Source: Candidatus Saccharimonadales bacterium (GTDB lineage Bacteria > Patescibacteriota > Saccharimonadia > Saccharimonadales > UBA4665). From it: 39,745 nucleotides of DNA. The number at the start of each line of letters is the position of its first letter. Within the stretch, counting starts at the first letter, position 1. Where the stretch lies: contig JANWHZ010000024.1 of the NCBI GenBank assembly GCA_025450135.1, forward strand, positions 1 to 39,745, written 5' to 3'. The position numbers and the translations under genes were made by a program. This document shows positions 31,451 through 38,940 of the stretch, piece after piece. Under the pieces are notes generated by a model. It was not told the DNA's origin and searched no databases. It saw only the letters and a list, made by a program, of their open reading frames with translations.

Positions 31451-32335
31451 CTAGCGCTCACTGTGTTCGAGTGCCAGCGTATATTTGGCGACGCGTAAAC
31501 GAGCACCACCAATAAGATCAATTATAGCGCCTGGCGCCTGAGTTTTTACTGCGACTGTCACCCGTTCGAGCAAGGGCGTATCAAATTGCGTGATATCGTG
31601 CGTGCGCAGCCAGCTGGCGAGAAGCTCCCTGCTTGCAGCATGAGGCAGCTGGATAAACACGTGCCGGTCAAGGTGCCCGTCGGCCATAGGTAGCAGGAGG
31701 TCGCTTAGCACGGCATCCAGCGCTGTGTTATTTTTGCGTGTATGATCGGCGATCTCGAGTAGCGTTGCCTTAGCGTCAGGGCTCAGCCGCGGCACGAGGT
31801 GATGCCTAATATAGTTGCGGGTATAGCGGTCGTCTGCATTGGTGCTATCTTCGCGCCACTCTAGCTGATGGTTCTGGGCGTACTCAAGCAGCTCTTGTTT
31901 GGAGACAGCGAGCAACGGTCGCAGCACTGTCGGCCGATCGGTTAGCCCGGCCAGCCCCTTACGACCAGTACCACGCAGTACATTTAAAATGACTGTTTCT
32001 ATAAGATCGTCTTGATGGTGGGCGGTGATGATGGCACGCGCCCCTGTTTGCGCGCGCACGTGCTCCAGAAAATTGTAGCGAGCTTCCCTGGCGTGGGCTT
32101 CGCTCGTCTCAGGTCCCAGCTTGCCTTCCCTGTAGTAGAATGGCAGCTGATACGAGGCGGCTGTGGCTGCAACAAGCTTGCGATCCTCCTCCGCATCCGC
32201 CCTAATGCCGTGGTCGAAGTGTGCCACAATGAGTTCTACGTCTGGCCAGTGCCGTAGCAGCGCAAGCAGCGCCATTGAATCGACGCCGCCACTAACCGCC
32301 ACTACGTACCTGCCTGGCTGTACACTGAGCTCCAT
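31451..32335 (-). CDS. tilS: tRNA(Ile)-lysidine synthetase TilS
   Basis: The product has 294 residues from the ATG at 32335 (MELSVQPGRYVVAVSGGVDSM). It uses ATP to attach lysine to C34 of the CAU anticodon of tRNA-Ile2, converting it to read AUA. The PP-loop SGGVDS is at about residues 15-20. HFDHGIR and AHHQDDLIET, the lysine/ATP-site motifs, and NVLRGTGRKGLAGL follow. A frame continues to 32428, but it runs into the divergent phosphatase gene and past a -10-like TACAAT ten bases before the chosen ATG. It is shorter than E. coli TilS (about 430), matching the compact form without the C-terminal domains. Confidence 0.92.
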   Translation of the reverse strand: MELSVQPGRYVVAVSGGVDSMALLALLRHWPDVELIVAHFDHGIRADAEEDRKLVAATAASYQLPFYYREGKLGPETSEAHAREARYNFLEHVRAQTGARAIITAHHQDDLIETVILNVLRGTGRKGLAGLTDRPTVLRPLLAVSKQELLEYAQNHQLEWREDSTNADDRYTRNYIRHHLVPRLSPDAKATLLEIADHTRKNNTALDAVLSDLLLPMADGHLDRHVFIQLPHAASRELLASWLRTHDITQFDTPLLERVTVAVKTQAPGAIIDLIGGARLRVAKYTLALEHSER

Positions 32336-32381
32336 ATCTGTAATAATTGTATCAATCTGCTGCGATTTGCGAGCACTGTTT

Positions 32382-32897
32382 ATGAAACATTTGTATTTTG
32401 TTCGACATGGTCTAACCGAAATGGGCAAATCTGGCCTGCGCGCTGGCGCGGGCAGTGAGACCCTATTGGCTCCGGAGGGTCACGAGCAGGCTCGGTATGC
32501 AGGGCGCCATGCCAAAACACTCAATATCGACCACATTATCAGTTCACCGCAGAAGCGGGCTCATCACACGGCTCAAATAATTGCCCACGAGATCGGTTTC
32601 CCCGAGAAAGATATTGTTGTGAACAGCTTATTCATTGAACGGCACTTCGGCGAACTAGAGGGTCTAAAGTGGAAACCAGATATGAACATCGATGGCTTTG
32701 CCGACGTCGAAATGACTGACACCCTATTGCATCGTATGCATCTGGCCTATGAGTTCTTACGCTCGCTGCCCTTCGATAACGTACTTGTCGTCAGCCACGG
32801 CTCTACCGGACGAGCATTGCGCCATACCATTCATCCCGACATCCCCTTCCATGGCTCTGAACCATTTCAGAACGGCCAGATCGTCCAGCTGCTCTAA
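32382..32897 (+). CDS. Histidine phosphatase / phosphoglycerate mutase family protein
   Basis: The product has 171 residues from the ATG at 32382 (MKHLYFVRHGLTE). The phosphohistidine motif RHG is at residues 8-10, the second catalytic region is VLVVSHGSTGRALRHT, and SSPQKRAHHTAQII matches the conserved Arg region. These are the hallmarks of the branch of small phosphatases and cofactor-dependent phosphoglycerate mutases. The short length and IERHFGELEGLKW point to a phosphatase rather than a glycolytic mutase, but the substrate cannot be named. It is divergent from tilS with 46 bases between starts, so they share a control region. A longer open frame upstream overlaps tilS and is not credible. 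Confidence 0.88.
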   Translation: MKHLYFVRHGLTEMGKSGLRAGAGSETLLAPEGHEQARYAGRHAKTLNIDHIISSPQKRAHHTAQIIAHEIGFPEKDIVVNSLFIERHFGELEGLKWKPDMNIDGFADVEMTDTLLHRMHLAYEFLRSLPFDNVLVVSHGSTGRALRHTIHPDIPFHGSEPFQNGQIVQLL

Positions 32898-32979
32898 ACT
32901 AGCCAACAGAGGCAAAACCTGCTACAATCTCCCTGTAATTCTTTACCCTGCGACCACGGATCGGGGGGAAAGAGACCGC

Positions 32980-33056
32980 GGCAGGGTAGCTCAGTTGGTC
33001 AGAGCACAGGACTCATAAGCCTGGGGTCGCGAGTTCGAGCCTCGCCCCTGCTACCA
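32980..33056 (+). tRNA. tRNA with CAU anticodon (elongator Met, possibly Ile2)
   Basis: This is a 77-base cloverleaf: acceptor GGCAGGG pairs with CCCTGCT (a G-U at the first pair), discriminator A, encoded CCA. The anticodon loop is CTCATAA on CAGGA/GCCTG, with an A-G mismatch at the base closing the loop. The variable loop GGGGTC matches bacterial elongator tRNA-Met. The absence of the initiator GGG/CCC anticodon stem rules out tRNA-fMet. A TilS-modified tRNA-Ile2 cannot be excluded. An extended -10 (TGC-TACAAT) lies about 50 bases upstream. Confidence 0.93.
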
Positions 33057-33071
33057 TCAAACACCAATACA

Positions 33072-33097
33072 CTTCCCGCGTTGTCGGGGAGTTTTTT
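33072..33097 (+). terminator. tRNA terminator
   Basis: CTTCCCG and CGGGGAG form a 7-bp stem (one G-U) with a 6-base loop, directly followed by six T residues that end at the ATG of the next gene. The 3' arm (GGGGAG) is also placed as a Shine-Dalgarno for that gene. Confidence 0.85.
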
Positions 33098-33394
33098 ATG
33101 CCACACACTCACAGCCACGAAGATGGCCACCACCATAATCATAGCCACGATATACACACTCGTTCGGCTATAGCCGCGCTTGCGCTGCGCGCCGCACTAC
33201 TCATCTATCAGTTCAGCCCGGTTGGTTGCCCGGGCGACGATATCTGGGCTGCTCTCGCCGCCACCATCCCACAAGTGCCAGGGGGCACACATATCGTAGA
33301 TGTACGTGAGGCAGTGTTGCCTACGACGACGGGTATCGTTACGGAGATTGACGGTGTACAGGTTCCCTTTGAGCCCGAGCCCGAGGGGGAATAG
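33098..33394 (+). CDS. Small His-rich protein
   Basis: The product has 98 residues. The first 20 residues contain nine histidines (MPHTHSHEDGHHHNHSHDIH), a likely divalent-metal-binding tail. A hydrophobic helix follows (SAIAALALRAALLIYQF, about 23-39), then CPGDDIWAALAATIPQVPGG and an acidic end VPFEPEPEGE. I recognise no family; a metal storage or delivery role is conceivable but not shown. The start lies straight after a terminator T-run, with GGGGAG six bases upstream inside the hairpin arm. The stop is nine bases from the end of the convergent receiver gene. Confidence 0.6.
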   Translation: MPHTHSHEDGHHHNHSHDIHTRSAIAALALRAALLIYQFSPVGCPGDDIWAALAATIPQVPGGTHIVDVREAVLPTTTGIVTEIDGVQVPFEPEPEGE

Positions 33395-33402
33395 ATGGCT
33401 CT

Positions 33403-33762
33403 TTAGTTGCTGCTCAGTAACCGCTCGATGACGAGCAGCACGTCTTGCAGCGAGACGTCACTCTTTAGCATCACCTCGGCCGCGCCGCAATTGCGCGCCT
33501 CAGCGGTGTCAGCGTCCTGACTCAGACTGGTGAGGACAATGACTGGAATGGCTGACACGGCCGGGTCCGCTTTCACTGTTTTCAGTACTGAAAAGCCATC
33601 TTGTTTCGGCAGGATAAGTTCTAGCAATACGACATCTGGGTGCAGCGCCAGTATCTGCCGGACTGCCTCATCGCCGTCTTCAGCAACAGCAACGATATAT
33701 CCGGCTTCTTCGAGGCCAGATTTATAGGCATGGATAATAAACGGCTCGTTGTCGGCCAGCAC
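33403..33762 (-). CDS. Atypical response-regulator receiver protein
   Basis: The product is a single receiver domain of 119 residues from a GTG at 33762, but the true start is probably upstream at 33792 (an ATC with GGAGG nine bases before it), which adds DNTPSNKTIV. Receiver elements are clear: LADNEPFI (acidic pocket, second Asp replaced by Asn), PDVVLLELILPKQDGFSVL, VIVLTSLSQ (switch Thr) and VMLKSD (Lys). The phospho-acceptor Asp is Glu (LLELILP), so it cannot be phosphorylated in the usual way and may sit in an active-like state. There is no output domain. It is divergent from pilB with its own extended -10 (TGC-TATAAT), suggesting a link to pilus control. Confidence 0.85.
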   Translation of the reverse strand: MLADNEPFIIHAYKSGLEEAGYIVAVAEDGDEAVRQILALHPDVVLLELILPKQDGFSVLKTVKADPAVSAIPVIVLTSLSQDADTAEARNCGAAEVMLKSDVSLQDVLLVIERLLSSN

Positions 33763-33838
33763 GATAGTTTTGTTTGACGGTGTGTTATCGATAGTGATGG
33801 TCCTCCAAGAGATAGGTCGATGCGTGTAAGACGAGGCA

Positions 33839-33847
33839 ATTATAGCA
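33839..33847 (-). promoter_or_regulatory. Promoter of the receiver gene
   Basis: Extended -10, TGC-TATAAT on the minus strand, about 47 bases before the proposed ATC start and about 33 bases before GGAGG. Confidence 0.55.
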
Positions 33848-33871
33848 TAACTCCTTGGGAGCGGTTCATGT

Positions 33872-33877
33872 TAGAAT
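33872..33877 (+). promoter_or_regulatory. Promoter of the pilus operon
   Basis: Extended -10, TGT-TAGAAT, about 42 bases before the pilB ATG. No good -35 is seen. Confidence 0.45.
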
Positions 33878-33918
33878 AGGCTTAAGCTTATAACAGAGAG
33901 TAACCGAGTGGGATTACG

Positions 33919-35616
33919 ATGGTATTGACCGACACGGAGCTAGCGCAGATCCTCAGTGACCTGAAGTACTTGAGCAGTGAAAAATTGCAGGCTGCCGAGA
34001 ATCAGGCTGCCGCTGGCAAGCAAACGCTATACGATACGCTTGTAGAGCACGACTACCTCGGTGAAGAAGAGCTGAGCAAGGTTATTGCGTACCACTACCA
34101 ACTACCATACGTGGCGCTGCGCAGTACGAACATCCCCGAGGACTTATTGCATCTTATCCCCAAGTCGGTTGCCGAAAAATACTTAACCCTCCCTTTTGAC
34201 CTTGACGAGCACGGCCTGCATATTGCCACAGCCAGGCCGGACTCGGCTGACCTGTATGCGATGCTCGCCAAGAAAGCCGGCGTCAAGCAGTACCAACTGT
34301 CGTATAGCCCCGAACCAGAACTGACCGCCGCGCTGCACCTCTATAAGCCGCAGCTGGCAAGTGTGTTAACTGGTTTGCTTGCACAGGCGTCAGGCGGCGT
34401 TCCTCCGATTAACGAATTAATCAACAAGCTCTTCGAGTATGCCTACGAGGCCCAGGCTTCAGATGTCCACATCGAACCGCAACTCGAACACACGGTCATT
34501 CGCTTCCGCATTGACGGTGTGTTGCATGACCAAGTAGCACTGCCGAAACACTTGCATGAGCAGCTGGTTGCACGGTTGAAAGTCATGGCCCGCCTCCGTA
34601 CTGACGAGCATTTAAGCGCCCAGGATGGCCGGCTGCATATCACCGACAAAGCCGATAACGACGAACTCACGGTACGCATCTCCGTGGTGCCTGTCATTAC
34701 CGGCGAGAAGGTGGTAATGCGCTTACTCGCCAAGCATGCCCGTCAGTACGGCCTCACTGAACTTGGCATGAGTGACGCTGACCTTCTAAAGCTCCGGCAT
34801 GGGTACAACCGGCCATTCGGCATGATCCTCTCTACCGGGCCGACCGGCTCAGGCAAAACCACGACCATTTATGCCGTGCTAAAGATGCTCAACACGCGTA
34901 ACCGCAACATTGCGACGATTGAAGACCCAGTTGAATACGTCATCGATGGGGTCAACCAAATCCAAGCCAACGTCAAAACCAATCTCACCTTCTCTGATGG
35001 CTTACGCTCGCTGCTCCGCCAAGATCCGGACATCTTGTTCGTCGGCGAAATCCGCGACCAAGAGACTGCCGATATTGCCGTCAACGCGGCAATGACCGGC
35101 CACTTGGTTCTTTCCACTATGCACACCAATGACGCTGTTACTACCCTACCGCGTCTTATTGATATGGGTATCGAACCGTTCTTGGCGGCATCGACAGTTA
35201 ATATCATCATTGGACAGCGTTTGGTACGCCAGATCTGCAGTCACTGCAAAACCAGCGTTGCACTGACCCAGACACCGCTCGGCTGGGCTGGCGACAGTGA
35301 GCAGGCCGCCCTGCTTACCAGCCTGGACCCGAAGCTCATCGTCAAATATTTCGGTAAGAAGACAAGCGTGCGCGTCTACTACGGTACTGGGTGCAGCGCC
35401 TGCCACAGCACCGGCTACCAGGGCCGCTTCGGCATCTTTGAAGTACTCGAACTCACGCCGAAAATGAGCGAGCTGATTAACGCCAAGGCCGATAGCCAAG
35501 TGCTTGCCGCACAAGCCGCCAAGGACGGTATGGTCACCATGCTCGAGGATGGCCTCGGAAAGGTGATTGCCGGCCGGACAACGCTCGCAGAAATCTTACG
35601 GGTGACCAGAGGCTAG
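33919..35616 (+). CDS. pilB: Type IV pilus extension ATPase PilB
   Basis: The product has 565 residues, typical of PilB/GspE. It is a hexameric ATPase on the cytoplasmic side that drives pilin assembly. An N-terminal MshEN-like domain (about 1-150) precedes the N2 and ATPase domains. SDVHIEPQ and RFRIDGVLHD are standard. Walker A GPTGSGKTTTIY is at about 307-318, IEDPVEY (Asp box) at about 334-340, then LLRQDPDILFVGEIRDQETA (Walker B) and HTNDAVTTLPRL (His box). The zinc-binding tetracysteine is present as ICSHC and CSACHSTGY, followed by RFGIFE. It opens the operon; pilC begins one base after its stop. Confidence 0.95.
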   Translation: MVLTDTELAQILSDLKYLSSEKLQAAENQAAAGKQTLYDTLVEHDYLGEEELSKVIAYHYQLPYVALRSTNIPEDLLHLIPKSVAEKYLTLPFDLDEHGLHIATARPDSADLYAMLAKKAGVKQYQLSYSPEPELTAALHLYKPQLASVLTGLLAQASGGVPPINELINKLFEYAYEAQASDVHIEPQLEHTVIRFRIDGVLHDQVALPKHLHEQLVARLKVMARLRTDEHLSAQDGRLHITDKADNDELTVRISVVPVITGEKVVMRLLAKHARQYGLTELGMSDADLLKLRHGYNRPFGMILSTGPTGSGKTTTIYAVLKMLNTRNRNIATIEDPVEYVIDGVNQIQANVKTNLTFSDGLRSLLRQDPDILFVGEIRDQETADIAVNAAMTGHLVLSTMHTNDAVTTLPRLIDMGIEPFLAASTVNIIIGQRLVRQICSHCKTSVALTQTPLGWAGDSEQAALLTSLDPKLIVKYFGKKTSVRVYYGTGCSACHSTGYQGRFGIFEVLELTPKMSELINAKADSQVLAAQAAKDGMVTMLEDGLGKVIAGRTTLAEILRVTRG

Positions 35617-35617
35617 T

Positions 35618-36673
35618 ATGAAGACGTCACATGTACAATTAAGCGGCAAGGATAAGTTGGCGCTTTTTACCGATATGTCGACGATGCTGACAGCCGGCAT
35701 CCCGATCCTCGACATTATTGAATCGCTCCGCCATGACGCCCGCGGCGATACCAAAGTGATCGTGGCGGCACTCCACCGATCGCTCGTGAATGGCGAGCCG
35801 TTGTCGCACGGCATGGCTGCCTTTCCTCGTACCTTTGACCCGGTGACATTAAATACCATGCGCGCGGCAGAGATAGGCGGTACACTTGAGGAAACGTTGC
35901 AAGACATCGTCCGGACGCTCAAGAAAGAGCTGGCCTTCAGCGATACCATCCATACTGCAATGATCTACCCGGCGTTTATCGGTGTCGTTTTCCTGGCCAT
36001 CATACTGTTGATGCTGACGTTCGTCATTCCCCGCATCAGCGAGGTATTTTCATCGCTGCGTGTCACGATGCCGCCCGTTACCCGGCTGATGATCGCCATG
36101 TCTAACTTTTTCGTTGCCAACTGGATACCGGTTATTGTTGTTACCTTACTTATCGCAGCAGGTATGACCGCATTCGTCAGAGCCAACAGCCGAGCAATTA
36201 TCCGCCTCATACTTATGCTGCCCGGTTTGAGGCGGCTCGGTACTAACATCGATCTGGCGCGCATGACCCGCAGCTTTGCCTTGCTTATTCGCACTGGCAT
36301 TCCGCTTGACGAAGCACTGGTGCTTTCTAAACGCGTAGTCCGTAAGCCCGAGATCTTGCGCGCGATTGAGCATATGCAGCGCAATATCGATGCCGGCCGG
36401 TCGCTCGGCAGTGACTTACGCGCCACGCAACCGGTGATCCCGCCGATTATGGCGCGGTCGATTGAAACCGCTGAGTCATCGGGCACACTCGAGCAAACAT
36501 TGCAGAACTTGGCCGAGTATTTTGATGAGCAGGTTGCAGACAGCGTAAAAGCTGCCAGTGCACTGCTTGAACCCGTTATTATTGTCGTCATCGGCGTTAT
36601 GGTCGGCGCGCTGATGGTGACCATCATTGCCCCGATTTACAACATGATTTCGCAGATCAGTTCCACGAAATAA
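35618..36673 (+). CDS. pilC: Type IV pilus inner-membrane platform protein PilC
   Basis: The product has 351 residues, slightly shorter than usual (about 400), with two repeated T2SSF domains. The first has DMSTMLTAGIPILDIIESL and the second RSFALLIRTGIPLDEALVL, each followed by a membrane region (FIGVVFLAIILLMLTFVIP; WIPVIVVTLLIAAGMTAFV; VIIVVIGVMVGALMVTIIA). The PF-x-NxMRAAEIGGTLEE-like segment is conserved. It forms the membrane base around which PilB turns. Its stop overlaps the next start (TAATG). Confidence 0.94.
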   Translation: MKTSHVQLSGKDKLALFTDMSTMLTAGIPILDIIESLRHDARGDTKVIVAALHRSLVNGEPLSHGMAAFPRTFDPVTLNTMRAAEIGGTLEETLQDIVRTLKKELAFSDTIHTAMIYPAFIGVVFLAIILLMLTFVIPRISEVFSSLRVTMPPVTRLMIAMSNFFVANWIPVIVVTLLIAAGMTAFVRANSRAIIRLILMLPGLRRLGTNIDLARMTRSFALLIRTGIPLDEALVLSKRVVRKPEILRAIEHMQRNIDAGRSLGSDLRATQPVIPPIMARSIETAESSGTLEQTLQNLAEYFDEQVADSVKAASALLEPVIIVVIGVMVGALMVTIIAPIYNMISQISSTK

Positions 36674-37167
36674 TGAAACGGCAACCGGTTCCCGACCAGC
36701 AAAACATCGCGGGCTTCACGCTTATTGAGCTGCTTGTCGTATTAGCCATTCTTGCGGTGTTGTTTGGCTTGATCGGCATTAACCTCGGCCACCCGCAAAC
36801 CGTGGCCAGCGCTACCACGAGTGTAGATACATTGCTCGCTGATCTCAGAAGCCAGCAGCTGCTCGCCATGGTTGGCGGCACAAATAGCAGTGGATCGGTC
36901 CAACCCCATGGGATATATTTTCAGGCTACGGACTATACCTTGTTCGCTGATAGCAGCTATAACGCAGGCGATACCGACAATTTTGTTGTACAGCTAACGC
37001 CAGGGGCTCAGCTCACTACTACGCTACCCAGCGCCCAGGTCGTATTTACAGAAGGCACGGGAGAAGTTGCAGGCTTCGTGAGCGGTAGCAATACAATTAC
37101 GCTTACTAGCGGCGACATCAGCCGGACGATAACAATTAATCGCTTTGGAGCACCGACGGTCAATTAA
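36673..37167 (+). CDS. Type IV minor pilin, GspH/FimT-like
   Basis: The product has 164 residues. The prepilin leader is short and ends in G, followed by FTLIELLVVLAILAVLFGL, with the conserved Glu at position 5 of the mature protein, so it should be cut by the prepilin peptidase PilD. The globular domain is small and beta-rich (SGSVQPHGIYFQATDYTLF), as in FimT/GspH minor pilins. It overlaps pilC by its ATG (TAATG) and is two bases from the next gene. Confidence 0.85.
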   Translation: MKRQPVPDQQNIAGFTLIELLVVLAILAVLFGLIGINLGHPQTVASATTSVDTLLADLRSQQLLAMVGGTNSSGSVQPHGIYFQATDYTLFADSSYNAGDTDNFVVQLTPGAQLTTTLPSAQVVFTEGTGEVAGFVSGSNTITLTSGDISRTITINRFGAPTVN

Positions 37168-37169
37168 CT

Positions 37170-38057
37170 ATGAAGCATGTAACTGCAAAGCAACGTGGGG
37201 CCAGCTTGGTTGAAGTACTCGTCGCCATTGCCCTTAGCAGTATTATGCTGCCGGCGTTTGCCGAGGCCGCGCTGACGGCACGGGCTGCCCAACCAGCCGC
37301 CGCACAGCACACGCAGGCGCTGAGCCTAGAACGCGAGGCCATGGAAGCCGTCCGCAGTGTCCGCGAACAAAGTTGGAGTACCGTGGCCAGCGATGGTACG
37401 TATCATCCGGTAATTAGCACCGACCATTGGACGCTTGCGGCAGGTTCAGAAGCGATTGGCAATCTGACTCGGCAGATTGTCATTAGCGATGTTAACCGCG
37501 ACAGCTCAGGAGCTATCGTGGCCAGCGGGGGTACGGCCGATCCGGCAACCAAGCTGGTGACGGTGACCGTCTCCTGGTCAACGCCAATCGCGAGTTCAAT
37601 TTCTACTGACACGTATCTGACCCACTGGACGGGTAACGCGTCGTGGGTGCAGACCACGCAAGCGGACTTTAACGCCGGTATCCTAGTAAGTGTCATTACG
37701 ACGAATACGAGCGGTGGCGAAGTTGAACTTGATAATGCCGGCAACCTGAATGCCAGTGGCACATATGAGTCACCGACATTTGACGCCGGTGCAGCTGCTG
37801 ACTTTAACGCCTTGACTTTTACCGCTGCGCAGCCGACAGGCACATCCGTTACTTTCCAAATTGCGACGAATAATGATAATGCTACGTGGAACTACGTCGG
37901 CCCTGATGGCACTGCCAGTAGTAGCTATTCGAGTCCTGGTGCTATTCCCCTCAGCGCGGCAGATGGTCGCTACTTCCGGTATAAGGCAACGCTCACAGCA
38001 ACGGGAACCATGAGCGTACCAGTTATTGATGACGTAACGATAGATTACTCATTATGA
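37170..38057 (+). CDS. Type IV minor pilin, PilV/GspI-like
   Basis: The product has 295 residues. The leader MKHVTAKQRG is followed by ASLVEVLVAIALSSIML with Glu at mature position 5; Ala at +1 instead of Phe is typical of some PilV/GspI pilins. An ALSLEREAMEAVRSVREQSW helix is followed by a long Ser/Thr/Asn-rich beta domain. The second half (STFQIATNN..., FRYKATLTA) resembles a carbohydrate-binding or jelly-roll beta module, suggesting a surface-exposed adhesive extension. It overlaps the next gene by ATGA. Confidence 0.82.
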   Translation: MKHVTAKQRGASLVEVLVAIALSSIMLPAFAEAALTARAAQPAAAQHTQALSLEREAMEAVRSVREQSWSTVASDGTYHPVISTDHWTLAAGSEAIGNLTRQIVISDVNRDSSGAIVASGGTADPATKLVTVTVSWSTPIASSISTDTYLTHWTGNASWVQTTQADFNAGILVSVITTNTSGGEVELDNAGNLNASGTYESPTFDAGAAADFNALTFTAAQPTGTSVTFQIATNNDNATWNYVGPDGTASSSYSSPGAIPLSAADGRYFRYKATLTATGTMSVPVIDDVTIDYSL

Positions 38058-38560
38058 GATACGTTTTAACACCTACTGCCCGGAGTCGAGGGTTCACGCT
38101 GGTGGAAGCCTTGATTGTGATGGCCTTACTGGCGGGTTTCCTGCTCATCCTCACCACCTTGTTGACGTCCGCGATCGACATCCAAGGCAGCTCCGAGGGC
38201 TATTCAGCCGTAATGACCGACGGTAGATTCCTTATGGCTCGGCTCAGTTACGACATCGCCCGCGCCTCGGCAGTGACTACTCCCGGTTCGCTTGGTGCGA
38301 GCGACTCCAGTCTGACACTGACCATAAGCGGCACGTCGTATACCTATGCGCTGAGCGGCGATAGCCTTCAGCTGACCGACGGCAGCGGCAGCGACAATCT
38401 CAATAGTAACGGCACCACGGTATCCAACCTTAGTTTCCAAGCCTTAGGTACCAGTGGCGGCAAAGAGACTATCCGCTATAGCTTTACACTCACGAGCACT
38501 GTGACACATACCAGCGGCAGTGACACCCAGACGTATACCAGTACTGAGGGACTTAGATGA
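38054..38560 (+). CDS. Type IV minor pilin, PilW/GspJ-like
   Basis: The product has 168 residues. The leader ends RSRG and the mature N-terminus is FTLVEALIVMALLAGFLL, with Glu5. SSEGYSAVMTDGRFLMARLSYDIARAS is the PilW/GspJ-like helix. The remainder is Ser/Thr-rich beta strand. It overlaps its neighbours on both sides by ATGA, which indicates translational coupling in the operon. Confidence 0.83.
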   Translation: MRYVLTPTARSRGFTLVEALIVMALLAGFLLILTTLLTSAIDIQGSSEGYSAVMTDGRFLMARLSYDIARASAVTTPGSLGASDSSLTLTISGTSYTYALSGDSLQLTDGSGSDNLNSNGTTVSNLSFQALGTSGGKETIRYSFTLTSTVTHTSGSDTQTYTSTEGLR

Positions 38561-38940
38561 ACCGCCCAGCCCGTAGTGCCGGCCAGACCGTCGTCGCCCT
38601 GCTGATCTTCATGATGCTAGCGATGACCCTTACCCTTACCGCAACGATCGTGGTCATTGTAAATACCCAGAGCGATACGACCTACCAGCAGGGCGAACAA
38701 GCACTCCAGAACGCCCAAGCTGGGGTCGAAAACGCACTGCTACGCCTAGAACGAGACAATACCTATCCGGGCGAGACGATGTCACTCAGTAACGGTACTG
38801 CTACAATAACCATAAGCGGTACGAATCCGGTAACGATCACGTCCGCTGGTCGTGCGGGCAGTACGGTCCGAACGATTACTGCGGACGCGACCACAACAGG
38901 CGGCGTTATAACCTTGACGAGCTGGGACGAGACCCCCTAA
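38557..38940 (+). CDS. PilX/GspK-like minor pilin lacking Glu5
   Basis: The product has 127 residues. The short leader MNRPARSAG is followed by QTVVALLIFMMLAMTLTLT, so the residue at mature position 5 is Ala, not Glu. GspK/PilX-type minor pilins, which cap the pilus tip, characteristically lack Glu5. The helix continues as NAQAGVENALLRLERDNTYPG, typical of PilX-like proteins. The order H, I, J, K-like of the four minor pilins matches the known tip-complex set. Its stop overlaps the following start (TAATG). Confidence 0.8.
   Translation: MNRPARSAGQTVVALLIFMMLAMTLTLTATIVVIVNTQSDTTYQQGEQALQNAQAGVENALLRLERDNTYPGETMSLSNGTATITISGTNPVTITSAGRAGSTVRTITADATTTGGVITLTSWDETP

Noticed and set aside
35965..36627. 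220-codon open frame on the minus strand opposite pilC
   Set aside because: Shadow of pilC; Ser/Arg/Ile-rich with no motif and no promoter.
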